The notes beneath the pieces were generated by a model. That model was not told the origin of the DNA, searched no databases, and saw nothing but the letters and a program-made list of their open reading frames with translations. Shown one piece after another: positions 1-8,112 of a stretch of 23,258 nt of DNA. The stretch is taken from the NCBI GenBank assembly GCA_038056915.1, contig JBBUEO010000009.1, positions 1 through 23,258 on the forward strand, written 5' to 3'. Source of the stretch: JBBUEO01 sp038056915. GTDB lineage: Bacteria; Patescibacteriota; UBA1384; UBA12157; JAENIV01. The stretch's first letter is position 1. Every line of letters begins with the position of its first letter. Made by a program: the position numbers and the translations under genes.

Positions 1-10
1 GATAGATAGC

Positions 11-42
11 AGGGGAGGGGCTTTTATTGAGTTCCCTTTTTT
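11..42 (+). terminator. possible weak terminator of an upstream gene
   Basis: AGGGGA at 11-16 can pair with TTCCCT at 32-37 (six pairs, one G-U), followed by a T run through 42. The stem is short, the loop is 15 nt, and the gene it would terminate is outside the window, so this is tentative. Confidence 0.3.
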
Positions 43-82
43 GTTAAACTTGACTTTGCGATATTAAATCACCAATTAAAAT
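41..82 (+). promoter_or_regulatory. possible promoter of the mre operon
   Basis: Two imperfect solutions overlap. TTGTTA (41-46) and TTAAAT (64-69) are 17 nt apart. TTGACT (50-55) and TAAAAT (77-82) match consensus better but are 21 nt apart. The Shine-Dalgarno AAGGAG is at 88-93, so the first solution leaves a more workable leader. A promoter is expected here because mreB opens the operon, but which hexamers are used cannot be settled by eye. Confidence 0.3.
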
Positions 83-96
83 AAATAAAGGAGAAG

Positions 97-1143
97 ATGG
101 CGATTTTGGACCGGCTCTGGGGAATGTTTTCTCATGATATCGGGATTGATTTAGGCACCGCCAATACTTTAGTCTATGTCCGAGGCAAAGGGATTGTCAT
201 TAACGAGCCGTCGGTGGTGGCGATCAATCAGAAAAACAAGCAAATACTGGCGATTGGCAATGAAGCCCGGAAAATGGTCGGCCGCACTCCTTCGCATATT
301 GTTGCCATTCGACCCTTAGTAGACGGCGTGGTCTCTGATTTTGAAGTCACAGAACAAATGCTAAGATATTTTATCGATAAGGTCCATCGGGAAAAATTTT
401 CTCTATTCCCCCGGCCGCGAGTGGTTATCGGCATTCCCTATGGTGTGACTGAAGTGGAGCGCCGGGCAGTCGAAGAGGCCGCCACTAACGCCGGCGCCAG
501 AGAAGTTTTTTTAATTGAAGAGCCGGTGGCTGGGGCAATCGGTGCACGGCTGCCGATTCAAGAGGCAACCGGCAATATGGTGGTTGATATTGGCGGCGGC
601 ACCACCGAAGTGGCAGTGATATCTTTGGGGGGGATCGTCGCCTCGCGATCCTTGAGAATCGCCGGCGATGAAATGAATCAGGATATTATTAATTTCGCTC
701 GGGATAAATTTAATTTACTATTAGGAGAAAGGACCGCCGAAGAGATAAAAATTGCCATCGGTTCGGCCGTTGAGCTTAAAGAAAAACTTCACCTGCCTAT
801 GCGCGGCCGTGATTTAGTCAGTGGCTTACCAAAACAAATGATGGTTACTGACGAGCAAATTCGCACTGCTTTAAAAAAATCAGTCCAACAAATAGTCGAA
901 GCTATTCGCACCACTATGGAAGAAACCCCGCCAGAGCTAGTGGCTGATATTATGGAAAAAGGAATTATTCTTTGCGGCGGCGGGGCATTGTTGAAGGGTT
1001 TGGATAAATTAATCGCCAGGTCGACGGAAACAATCACTCATATTACTGACGATCCTTTAACTTCGGTCGTTCGAGGTACTGGTTTAGTTTTAGAGGATTT
1101 AGAAACTTTAAGGGGAGTGTTGGTGCCGACGGCCTATAAATAA
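97..1143 (+). CDS. mreB: rod shape-determining protein MreB
   Basis: Bacterial actin homologue. It polymerises with ATP into membrane-associated filaments that guide the elongasome, with MreC, MreD and PBP2 encoded just downstream. The 348 aa is the usual family length. Visible motifs are the N-terminal phosphate-binding loop (DLGTANT, about residues 18-24), the second phosphate loop (DIGGGTTE, about 163-170) and the adenosine-site loop (CGGGALLKG, about 294-302). The N-terminus (MAILDRLWGMF) is amphipathic and could be the membrane-binding segment. ATG at 97 follows AAGGAG (88-93) by only 3 nt, a short spacing shared by other genes here. mreC starts 31 nt after the stop. Identification is very secure. 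Confidence 0.97.
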   Translation: MAILDRLWGMFSHDIGIDLGTANTLVYVRGKGIVINEPSVVAINQKNKQILAIGNEARKMVGRTPSHIVAIRPLVDGVVSDFEVTEQMLRYFIDKVHREKFSLFPRPRVVIGIPYGVTEVERRAVEEAATNAGAREVFLIEEPVAGAIGARLPIQEATGNMVVDIGGGTTEVAVISLGGIVASRSLRIAGDEMNQDIINFARDKFNLLLGERTAEEIKIAIGSAVELKEKLHLPMRGRDLVSGLPKQMMVTDEQIRTALKKSVQQIVEAIRTTMEETPPELVADIMEKGIILCGGGALLKGLDKLIARSTETITHITDDPLTSVVRGTGLVLEDLETLRGVLVPTAYK

Positions 1144-1174
1144 CCTTTGATTTCGGCAAATTTTAAGGAGGCAA

Positions 1175-1960
1175 TTGAGAAAATTTTTTATCATAGTAAT
1201 TGTGACTATCGGAATAGTCATCGGTTTAAGTCTATTGCCATCATCTTATTTTAGTCCTGTTCGAAATGTTTTTTTTCAAGCTTTAAAACCGTTTGCGATT
1301 TTTGGTAATTTTACCGCCAATAAAGTGTCGTTATTTTTTACTAATTTGACTCATTTAGCGTCACTTTCTAAGGAAAATGAAAAACTAATTAAAGAAAATT
1401 TAGAACTTCAAAGTAAATTGGCCGTTTTAAAAGAAGCCCAAAACGAAAGTGAAATTTTAAAAAAAGAGTTGGGATTTATCTCCAATAAAGGTAACTTAAA
1501 TTTAGTACCTTCGAACATTATTGGCCGATCTATTTCCGGCTTTTTAAGGACAATCATTATTGATAGAGGAAAGACAGGCGGCTTAAAAGTTGGCCAGGCG
1601 GTTATTTCTCAAGGAATATTGGTAGGAACAATTAAACAAACCTATGAAAATACCGCTGAAGTTAATTTAATTTACAATTATAATTCTTTAGTGCCGGTGA
1701 TGTTATCCGATTCCCGCGGCACTGGGCTCTTGCGCGGAGGATTGGAAGGACTAACTGTTGAAGATATTCCTCTCAATATCCCGATTAAAATTGATGAACA
1801 GGTGGTAACTTCTGGTTTAGGCGGGGAAATGCCCGCCGGCATTTTGGTCGGTCAAATTACCGAAGTTATTTCTAAAGAGGGAGAAATTTTTCAAAAAGTG
1901 ACAGTCTCCTCGCCAATTGAAATATATTATTTAGAGTTTGTTTTTGTCGTCAAGCAATGA
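1175..1960 (+). CDS. mreC: rod shape-determining protein MreC
   Basis: Bitopic elongasome protein that joins cytoplasmic MreB to periplasmic PBP2 activation. The 261-aa product has one N-terminal membrane segment (about residues 4-22), a coiled coil rich in K/E/L (about 60-100), and a C-terminal beta-rich MreC domain. The domain shows the typical IIGRS.SGF, IDRGK.GGLK.GQAV and PAGILVGQI motifs. The start is TTG at 1175, preceded by AAGGAGG (1165-1171); no ATG lies nearby in frame. It overlaps mreD by four bases (ATGA at 1957-1960), implying translational coupling. Position and motifs agree, so the call is secure. Confidence 0.95.
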   Translation: MRKFFIIVIVTIGIVIGLSLLPSSYFSPVRNVFFQALKPFAIFGNFTANKVSLFFTNLTHLASLSKENEKLIKENLELQSKLAVLKEAQNESEILKKELGFISNKGNLNLVPSNIIGRSISGFLRTIIIDRGKTGGLKVGQAVISQGILVGTIKQTYENTAEVNLIYNYNSLVPVMLSDSRGTGLLRGGLEGLTVEDIPLNIPIKIDEQVVTSGLGGEMPAGILVGQITEVISKEGEIFQKVTVSSPIEIYYLEFVFVVKQ

Positions 1961-2433
1961 TTAAATATATTGTCAAAATTTTAGCAATTTTGATGCTGGT
2001 GATTTTACAAATCGCTATTATTTCCAAAATTGCTATATGGGGAATTATTCCTAATTTAATCTTAATTTTAAGTATCTGCTTAATTTTGCGAGATAGATTC
2101 GAAGACGGTTTTTTGGTAGCGCTATTGGGAGGGCTAATGATGGATTTAAGTTCGTCCCTTCATTTTGGGTTATTTACTCTGATTTTTCTAGCAATTTTGG
2201 CGGTCATTTATTTTTACCTTTTAAAATTTTTCCCGGCTCCGAATTGGCTTACTTCCCTTTTAATTTTTGGGGGCAGTTTTCTGCTTCTAGATCTTATTAT
2301 TTCTCTACTGGTTGGAGATTGGTCCTGGCAGGAAATATTAAAAGACATAATCATCAACAGTCTTTGGGGAGGAATAATTTATTTAATCGTCCAAAGAATT
2401 GTTCAAAGCAAAGAAGAAATAAAATTAACCTAA
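1957..2433 (+). CDS. mreD: rod shape-determining protein MreD
   Basis: Polytopic inner-membrane component of the elongasome that partners with MreC. The 158-aa sequence is almost entirely hydrophobic and compatible with about five membrane helices. The segment after the first helices (DRFEDGFLVALLGGLMMDL, about residues 46-64) resembles the conserved G..G...D core of MreD. MreD is poorly conserved in sequence, so the call rests on length, topology and exact position between mreC and the PBP2 gene. ATG is within the mreC stop overlap, and the next gene starts 12 nt downstream. Confidence 0.92.
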   Translation: MIKYIVKILAILMLVILQIAIISKIAIWGIIPNLILILSICLILRDRFEDGFLVALLGGLMMDLSSSLHFGLFTLIFLAILAVIYFYLLKFFPAPNWLTSLLIFGGSFLLLDLIISLLVGDWSWQEILKDIIINSLWGGIIYLIVQRIVQSKEEIKLT

Positions 2434-2445
2434 ATAAATTGAGAA

Positions 2446-4344
2446 ATGTCAATTTTTGATTTGTACGACGATAAACCTTTGGCTGGTGATAAAGTTCATC
2501 GTCAAATCCGCGATGATGTTTTAGATTATGAGCATTTTAAAGACGATGCTCAAGGGGCAGAAATATTTGTTTTGCCGGTAAAAAATCTTTGGTTTGCCTA
2601 TCTTTTGTGTGCGATAGTCTTAATTGTGCTTTTGGGTCAGCTTTTAAAACTGCAGATTTCTCAAGGAGTTTTTAATCAAACTTTAGCCAAAGGAAATCGG
2701 ATAAGATCAAGAGAGATTGCTGCTCCAAGAGGATTAATTTATGACTCTCAAGGCCAGGTTTTGGCGAAAAACAAAGCCACTTTCGATTTAGAAATTTATC
2801 CTTTAGATCTGCCGAGAGACACCGAAGAAAGAGAAACAATTTTAACGCGGCTGGCCGAAATTGCCCAAATGACTGAAAACGATATCAGCCAAAAAGTAAC
2901 TGAAAAGGGTTATTTAACTTATGACCCAATTGTTTTAAGAGAAAATATTGACCGCGATACCGCTTTAATTTTAAAAGCTAAAACAGTTAATTTACCTGGG
3001 GTGATTGTCTCGAAAAGACCAATTCGTGAATATCTCGAAATTGAAGGATTAGGCGGGATTTTAGGCTATGTGGGAAAAATGTCTGATCAGGACTTAAAGG
3101 AAAATCCCAATTATAAACCATTTTATAAAATTGGCAAAGATGGTTTAGAACTGGCTTATGAAAAATTTTTACATGGCATTCAGGGGGGAATCGAAATTGA
3201 AGTTGATGCTCGCGGTCGTCAGCAAAGACAGCTTTCAGCCACCGATCCTGCACCTGGCAATAATTTATATTTAAGTCTTGATGCAAATCTGGAATCCCAA
3301 ATGGCTGAAACTCTAAAAAATGGGATAGAGGAGGCAAATTCACCGGGAGGAGCAATTATTGCTTTAAATCCTCAATCAGGTCAAATTTTAGGTATGGTAA
3401 GCCTGCCAACTTATAATAATAATCTTTTTGCGGAAAATACCTCTTCCAAAGAATTTCAAAAATTGATTGATGATCAAGCAAAACCAATGTTTAATCGAGC
3501 AATATCCGGTACTTATCCTTCTGGCTCAATTATCAAGCCGGTAGTCGCCGCCGCCGGTTTGCAAGAGGAAGTTATAACTGCCGAGACGACAATTAATGAT
3601 CCGGGTGAAATTGTTGTTGGCAACTGGGTTTATCCCGACTGGAAAGCTCATGGATTAGTCTCGGTCCGTAAAGCGATTGCCGAAAGTTGCAACGTTTTTT
3701 TCTATGCGGTCGCCGGCGGCTGGGATAAAATTCGAGGTTTAGGAATTCTAAAATTTAAAGATTATCTTGGGAAATTCGGTTTTGGAACTAAATCGGGAGT
3801 TGATTTACCAGGAGAAGCCGCCGGTTTAGTCCCTGATCCTGACTGGAAAGAGCAGTATAAAAAAGAAATATGGTATTTGGGGGACACTTATCATTTGGGA
3901 ATTGGCCAGGGAGATTTTTTAGTTACTCCATTGCAGATGGCAGTGGCGATGTCGGCAATTACCAATGGCGGCGAACTGCTTTCCCCGCAAATTGTCAGTA
4001 AAATTACCGACAAAGACGGCAAGGTCATCCAGGATTTTCAAAAAAAAGTCATTTCAGCGAATTTTATTGATAATGAGAATTTACAAATTGTTCGAGAGGG
4101 GATGCGGTTGGCAGTGACTGGTGGATCGGCAAGTCAATTACAAAATTTACCGGTGGCGGCGGCCGCCAAAACCGGCACCGCCCAATTTGGGAATGAGGGT
4201 AAAACTCATGGCTGGATGGCGGCTTTTGCTCCTTATAATGATCCCGAAATTATGGTGGTGGCGATTATTGAGGCCGGCGGCGAGGGTTATCTTGCTGCCG
4301 GCCCGGTGGTCGAAGAAGTTTTAAGATATTATTTTTCTAGATGA
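2446..4344 (+). CDS. mrdA: penicillin-binding protein 2 (elongasome transpeptidase)
   Basis: Class B PBP that cross-links lateral-wall peptidoglycan under MreBCD control. The 632-aa product has an N-terminal cytoplasmic tail of about 48 residues, one membrane anchor (about 48-69), a pedestal/dimerisation domain (starting near AAPRGLIYD, about residue 96), and a C-terminal transpeptidase domain. The three active-site motifs are intact: SxxK as S361-I-I-K364 (STFK is more usual), SxN as S414-C-N416, and KTG at 575-577 in KTGTAQ. ATG at 2446 has only a weak GAGAA upstream, so translation may depend on coupling to mreD. The SEDS partner RodA does not follow; greA does, behind its own promoter. 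Confidence 0.95.
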   Translation: MSIFDLYDDKPLAGDKVHRQIRDDVLDYEHFKDDAQGAEIFVLPVKNLWFAYLLCAIVLIVLLGQLLKLQISQGVFNQTLAKGNRIRSREIAAPRGLIYDSQGQVLAKNKATFDLEIYPLDLPRDTEERETILTRLAEIAQMTENDISQKVTEKGYLTYDPIVLRENIDRDTALILKAKTVNLPGVIVSKRPIREYLEIEGLGGILGYVGKMSDQDLKENPNYKPFYKIGKDGLELAYEKFLHGIQGGIEIEVDARGRQQRQLSATDPAPGNNLYLSLDANLESQMAETLKNGIEEANSPGGAIIALNPQSGQILGMVSLPTYNNNLFAENTSSKEFQKLIDDQAKPMFNRAISGTYPSGSIIKPVVAAAGLQEEVITAETTINDPGEIVVGNWVYPDWKAHGLVSVRKAIAESCNVFFYAVAGGWDKIRGLGILKFKDYLGKFGFGTKSGVDLPGEAAGLVPDPDWKEQYKKEIWYLGDTYHLGIGQGDFLVTPLQMAVAMSAITNGGELLSPQIVSKITDKDGKVIQDFQKKVISANFIDNENLQIVREGMRLAVTGGSASQLQNLPVAAAAKTGTAQFGNEGKTHGWMAAFAPYNDPEIMVVAIIEAGGEGYLAAGPVVEEVLRYYFSR

Positions 4345-4350
4345 CAAGGC

Positions 4351-4380
4351 TTGACCGAAAAGTATAAAATAAAGTATAAT
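4351..4380 (+). promoter_or_regulatory. sigma70-type promoter for greA
   Basis: TTGACC (4351-4356) and a perfect TATAAT (4375-4380) are separated by 18 nt. A second AT-rich hexamer (TATAAA, 4363-4368) lies between them. Predicted initiation near 4387 would put the start immediately before the ribosome-binding site, giving a leader of about 10 nt. Confidence 0.8.
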
Positions 4381-4397
4381 AATATAAAAGGAATTTT

Positions 4398-4853
4398 ATG
4401 CTTAAACAAATTATTCTTACCTCCGAAGGTTTTAAAAAAATCAAGCAGGAGCTGGAAAAACTAAAATCTCGCCGCAAAGAAGTATCTGAAAGAATCTGCA
4501 ATGCCCGTGAATTCGGCGATTTAGCGGAAAATTCAGAATACGAAGATGCCAAAAATGAGCAGTCTTTTTTAGAAGGCCGGATTTTAGAATTAGAAATGAT
4601 GTTGAAGAATGCCCAAGTGGTGACTAAAAATGGTACCGATAAAGTCGAAGTTGGTTCCCAAGTGACTTTGAAAATCGATGGAGAAGCTATCAAATACGAA
4701 ATTGTCGGGGCTTCCGAATCAGACCCGAAAGCCGGAAAAATATCTGTTGAATCGCCTCTTGGACACTCCTTGATGGGCAAAAGCAAAAACGAAAAAGCGG
4801 AAATTATTACTCCTCAAGGAAAAATGACTTGCGAGATTATTGAAATCAGCTAA
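4398..4853 (+). CDS. greA: transcription elongation factor GreA
   Basis: Stimulates the intrinsic RNA-cleavage activity of backtracked RNA polymerase by inserting its coiled coil into the secondary channel. The 151 aa is close to the 158 of E. coli GreA. The N-terminal coiled coil (1-75) carries the tip GDLAENSEYEDAK with the acidic pair D41 and E44, the same numbering as in E. coli. The C-terminal FKBP-like domain contains SPLGHSLMGK, which is diagnostic for the family. ATG at 4398 follows AAGGA (4388-4392) by 5 nt. It has its own strong promoter, separate from the mre operon. No clear terminator is visible before lysS. Confidence 0.96.
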   Translation: MLKQIILTSEGFKKIKQELEKLKSRRKEVSERICNAREFGDLAENSEYEDAKNEQSFLEGRILELEMMLKNAQVVTKNGTDKVEVGSQVTLKIDGEAIKYEIVGASESDPKAGKISVESPLGHSLMGKSKNEKAEIITPQGKMTCEIIEIS

Positions 4854-4902
4854 TTTAATAGATCTTTGGACTCAAATCTGATAGGCTTAATGTGGAGGCA
4901 AT

Positions 4903-6495
4903 TTGTTTTGGATTGATGAAATTATTAAAGAAATTATCAATAGGATTAATAAAGACTCTTTTATTATTACAGATTGGACGACCCCTTCAGGTCATGCTCA
5001 TATCGGCGCTCTAAGGGGAGTGATTGTTCACAATTGTATCTGCCAAGGTTTAATTGATAAAAATAAACAGGCAACTTTTCAATACGGATTTGATGATTTT
5101 GATCCAATGGATGGACGACCTGTCTATATCGATAAATCTTGGGATAAATATATGGGAATGTCGTTATCAAAAGTTCCGGCTCCGGACGGAAAAGCCGAAA
5201 GTTTTGCCAGCCAATTTGCCCAAGAATTTGAAGGCGTTTTTAAAGGTTTGGGGATTAGTCCGATAATTGTCAAAACATCAGAATTGTACAAGACTGGGAA
5301 ATTTAATCAAACGATTGAAATTGTTTTAGATAACGCTCAAGAGATCAGAAAGATTTATCGGGAAATTTCTGGCTCCCAAAAGGGCGAAGATTGGTTTCCT
5401 CTGCAGGTTGTCTGTCCTCGCTGTGGTAAAATCGGTACGACTAAGGTGACTGATTGGAATGGTAAAGAAGTACGCTTTCAATGTGAGGAAAATCTTGTCG
5501 AGTGGGCAAAGGGTTGTGGTTATGAAGGCTCCACATCGCCTTTTGATGGTAATGCTAAACTTCCATGGAAGGTAGAATGGGCTTGTAAATGGTATGTTTT
5601 TGGCACTGATATCGAGGGCGAAGGTAAAGATCATTCAGCTGCCGGTGGTTCGAGAGACATTGCTAATAATATATATCGTAAAGTTTTTAATAAAGTTCCT
5701 CCATATGATGTGCCTTATGAACATTTTTTGGTTGGAGGAAAGAAAATGGCTTCTTCCAAGGGTCTAGGGGTTACTTCCAAAGATATGTCCGATCTTTTAT
5801 CTGGGAATATATTAAGATTTTTATTCATCAGAACCAGGGCTAAACGAGCAATTGAATTTCAACCAGGGGGGGAAACTATCCCTTTGCTTTATGATGAATA
5901 TGATCGAATTTCCGAACTTTATCAAAAAGATCCTAAGGACGATTTAGCGCGTTCATTTTATTATGCGGTTGATATTGAAAAGGAATCTCCGCAATATCAT
6001 CTTCGTTTTTCCAAAATAGCTTTTATGCTCCAAATGCCGCGAATAGATATTCTTCAATATGCCGAAAAAGAAAAAGCGAGCGAAGCGAAGTCCGCCGAAG
6101 CCGAAGTGCAGAGATCTAAATTGACGGCCGTCGAAGTAGCAGGAATTAAAGAGAGGATTAAAATTGCTAAAGATTGGCTGGAAAAATTCGCTCCTGAAAA
6201 GTACAAGTTTACCGTTCAGGAAAAATTGCCCACGGCCGCTAAAAAACTTTCACCCAATCAAAAGAAATTTATTGCTCGGATTTTGGAAGTAATTGAAACT
6301 GGGGAGGAGCGGAGTGGTGAGGATTTGCATCAAAAAATTCATAAAATCCGTAAAGATTTGGTAATTGATCCCCGCGAGGCATTCTCGGCAATTTATTTGG
6401 TATTTATCGGCAAAGATTCTGGCCCCCAAGCCGGCTGGTTTTTGGCAAGTTTAGAGAGGGATTTTGTTGTCAAAAGACTAAGGGAAATAGTATGA
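4903..6495 (+). CDS. lysS: lysyl-tRNA synthetase, class I (archaeal type)
   Basis: Charges tRNA-Lys with lysine. This is the Rossmann-fold class I enzyme, not the common class II LysRS. The HIGH-type motif is GHAHIG (about residues 31-36) and the KMSKS-type motif is KMASSKG (about 282-288). A cysteine cluster (CPRCG near 171, then C...CGYEG near 194-206) is a likely zinc site. The C-terminal helical region is the anticodon-binding part. TTG at 4903 follows GGAGG (4894-4898) by 4 nt. A charged, low-complexity stretch at residues 391-412 looks like a repeat insertion (see the repeat entry). Class I LysRS is typical of archaea but also occurs in spirochaetes, some alphaproteobacteria and CPR. 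serS follows after 10 nt. Confidence 0.95.
   Translation: MFWIDEIIKEIINRINKDSFIITDWTTPSGHAHIGALRGVIVHNCICQGLIDKNKQATFQYGFDDFDPMDGRPVYIDKSWDKYMGMSLSKVPAPDGKAESFASQFAQEFEGVFKGLGISPIIVKTSELYKTGKFNQTIEIVLDNAQEIRKIYREISGSQKGEDWFPLQVVCPRCGKIGTTKVTDWNGKEVRFQCEENLVEWAKGCGYEGSTSPFDGNAKLPWKVEWACKWYVFGTDIEGEGKDHSAAGGSRDIANNIYRKVFNKVPPYDVPYEHFLVGGKKMASSKGLGVTSKDMSDLLSGNILRFLFIRTRAKRAIEFQPGGETIPLLYDEYDRISELYQKDPKDDLARSFYYAVDIEKESPQYHLRFSKIAFMLQMPRIDILQYAEKEKASEAKSAEAEVQRSKLTAVEVAGIKERIKIAKDWLEKFAPEKYKFTVQEKLPTAAKKLSPNQKKFIARILEVIETGEERSGEDLHQKIHKIRKDLVIDPREAFSAIYLVFIGKDSGPQAGWFLASLERDFVVKRLREIV
6076..6141 (+). repeat. in-frame repeat-like insertion in lysS
   Basis: The segment is rich in CGAAG/GAAGC words and encodes a low-complexity run (ASEAKSAEAEVQRSKLTAVE). 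It sits in the linker between the catalytic and C-terminal parts of LysRS. It contains the perfect palindrome GACGGCCGTC (6123-6132), which also occurs at 11106-11115 in the secA linker. I recall similar peptides in CPR proteins arising from dispersed short repeats; that attribution is memory, not a search. Confidence 0.5.
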
Positions 6496-6505
6496 TAGAA
6501 GTAAG

Positions 6506-7735
6506 ATGCTTGATATAAAATATCTTCGCGAAAATTTGGTAGAAGTAAAAAAGGCTTTAGCTAAAAAGCACACCCAATTTGATTTGGAAGGGTTATTAAA
6601 GTTGGATGGTGAGAGGCGAGAACTTTTAGAAAATGCCGAAAATTTACGGGCTAAAAAAAATAAATTAGCAAAAGCTAAAGATGTAGCTGGCGGAAAAAGG
6701 GTTAAGGAAGAATTAGAAAAATTGGATCCCGAACTTCAGAAAGCTGAAAAAGAATTTCAAGAAAGAATGGCTGAGATTCATAATATACCTCATCAATCTG
6801 TTCCTCGTTGGCAAGATGGCAATAAAGTTGAAAAAACTTGGGGAACAATCCCTAAATTTGATTACAAGCCCAAAGATCATTTAGAACTCGGGCAAACTCT
6901 AGATATTATTGACACTCAAAAAGCTAGTCAAATTTCTGGTTCTCGATTTGGATTTTTAAAAAACCAAGGGGCTTTATTGGAGTTTAGTCTTATCCAATAT
7001 TTAAAAGAAAAATTAACTCATAAAGATTTTCAATTTATTGTACCACCGGTTCTAGTTAAGGAACGAGCTATGTTCGGAACTGGTTTTTTCCCGGCTGAAA
7101 AGAACGAATTTTATAAAATTGAAGGTGAAGATTTGTATTTAGTCGGGACTGCCGAAGTTCCCTTGGCATCTTTACATGCTGATGAAATTGTTGAAGTTCC
7201 TAAAAAATATGCTGGTTTTTCTTCTTGTTTTCGGAAAGAAGCTGGTTCATATGGTCAAGATACCAGAGGAATTTTTAGAGTTCATCAATTTGATAAAATT
7301 GAAATGTTTTATTTTGTTAAACCTGAAAAATCATGGGACGCATTTGATGAATTAATTGCTATTAACCAAGAAATTTTTCAAGAATTAGAATTGCCATATC
7401 AATTAGTAAATTGTTGCGGTGGTGATTTAGGAGCTCCAAATGCTAAAAGAATTGATATTGAAGTTTGGATTCCGTCTCAAAATAAATATCGAGAGCTAAC
7501 ATCTTGTTCAAATGATACTGATTTCCAGGCCCGGAGACTTAATATTAAATTTAAGACTAAAGATGGTAAGTTAGACTATGCATATACTGTCAATGACACG
7601 GCTTTAGCAATGGGTAGAACAATTGTAGCTTTATTAGAAAATCATCAATCCTTCGACAAAGCTCAGGATAAACATTTCATTAAAATCCCGGAAGTATTAC
7701 AAAAATATACCGGGTTTAAAGAGATTAAAAAGTGA
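6506..7735 (+). CDS. serS: seryl-tRNA synthetase
   Basis: Class II synthetase that charges tRNA-Ser (and tRNA-Sec where present). The 409 aa includes the N-terminal long coiled-coil arm (about residues 28-100) that grips the tRNA variable arm, then the catalytic core. Motif 2 is FRKEAGSYGQDTRG (from F242), followed by RVHQFDKIE, and motif 3 is GRTIVALLENHQ. Just after motif 3 an unusual SFDKAQDKHF (382-391) replaces what is normally a short KDG-type loop before IPEVLQKY. ATG at 6506 is 10 nt after the lysS stop and has no strong Shine-Dalgarno. The stop overlaps the GTG start of hpf, so lysS-serS-hpf look co-translated. Confidence 0.96.
   Translation: MLDIKYLRENLVEVKKALAKKHTQFDLEGLLKLDGERRELLENAENLRAKKNKLAKAKDVAGGKRVKEELEKLDPELQKAEKEFQERMAEIHNIPHQSVPRWQDGNKVEKTWGTIPKFDYKPKDHLELGQTLDIIDTQKASQISGSRFGFLKNQGALLEFSLIQYLKEKLTHKDFQFIVPPVLVKERAMFGTGFFPAEKNEFYKIEGEDLYLVGTAEVPLASLHADEIVEVPKKYAGFSSCFRKEAGSYGQDTRGIFRVHQFDKIEMFYFVKPEKSWDAFDELIAINQEIFQELELPYQLVNCCGGDLGAPNAKRIDIEVWIPSQNKYRELTSCSNDTDFQARRLNIKFKTKDGKLDYAYTVNDTALAMGRTIVALLENHQSFDKAQDKHFIKIPEVLQKYTGFKEIKK
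7650..7673 (+). repeat. FDKAQDK-type repeat inserted in serS
   Basis: CCTTCGACAAAGCTCAGGA at 7650-7668 matches, apart from one extra A, the CCTTCGACAAGCTCAGGA word that is dispersed in many bacterial genomes. Here it is read in frame as FDKAQDK. It lies in a surface loop between motif 3 and the C-terminal strand, where length variation should be tolerated. Recognition of the repeat is from memory. Confidence 0.6.
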
Positions 7736-8100
7736 AGATAATTATTAAAGGTAGGCAATTTAAAGTTGATGATAATTTACGTACTTATATTGAAGAGAAA
7801 ATTTTAAAATACCAATCTTTTATTTCAGAACCAGCAGTATGCGAAGTAGTTTTAGCTGATATGCGAGGAAAAAAGGGCGGGGTGGATAAAGAAGTGCGGT
7901 TGACCTTGACTTTGCCGGGAGAGAAAAATCCTCTTTATTTTTGCTCAAGAACCGCCGATTTTATCGGCTCAATAGATTTAGTTCAAGAAAAACTGGAAAA
8001 ATTTTTACTCAAATATAAAGAAACTAAAAAAATCGGCACTCAATTCCCGACGAAATATTATCAGGCGAAAAAAGAAGAGGAACAAGCAGGGGAGATTTAG
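7732..8100 (+). CDS. hpf: ribosome hibernation promoting factor (HPF/RaiA family)
   Basis: Binds the small-subunit decoding region and stabilises idle ribosomes under stress. The 122-aa product begins with IIIKGRQFKVDDNLRTYIEEK and has the conserved FCSRTADFIGSIDLVQEKLEKFL helix, both typical of the HPF/S30AE fold. It lacks the C-terminal dimerisation domain of long HPF, so it is the short type with a lysine/glutamate-rich tail. The start is GTG at 7732, overlapping the serS stop (GTGA), with a purine-rich AAAGAG upstream. In many bacteria hpf is followed directly by secA; here a standalone cassette lies between them. Confidence 0.88.
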   Translation: MKIIIKGRQFKVDDNLRTYIEEKILKYQSFISEPAVCEVVLADMRGKKGGVDKEVRLTLTLPGEKNPLYFCSRTADFIGSIDLVQEKLEKFLLKYKETKKIGTQFPTKYYQAKKEEEQAGEI

Positions 8101-8112
8101 GGATTTGGATTG

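Noticed and set aside
4345..4397. Missing rodA after mrdA
   Set aside because: RodA is often elsewhere in the genome, so its absence here says nothing without the rest of the chromosome.
4337..4786. Minus-strand 149-aa ORF opposite greA
   Set aside because: GreA is unmistakable on the + strand with its own promoter; the antisense ORF has no recognisable protein features.
4854..4902. Possible tRNA-like or promoter sequence between greA and lysS
   Set aside because: A GGACTCAAATC stretch recalls a T-arm, but no acceptor or anticodon arms are present. TTGGAC has no acceptable -10 at normal spacing.
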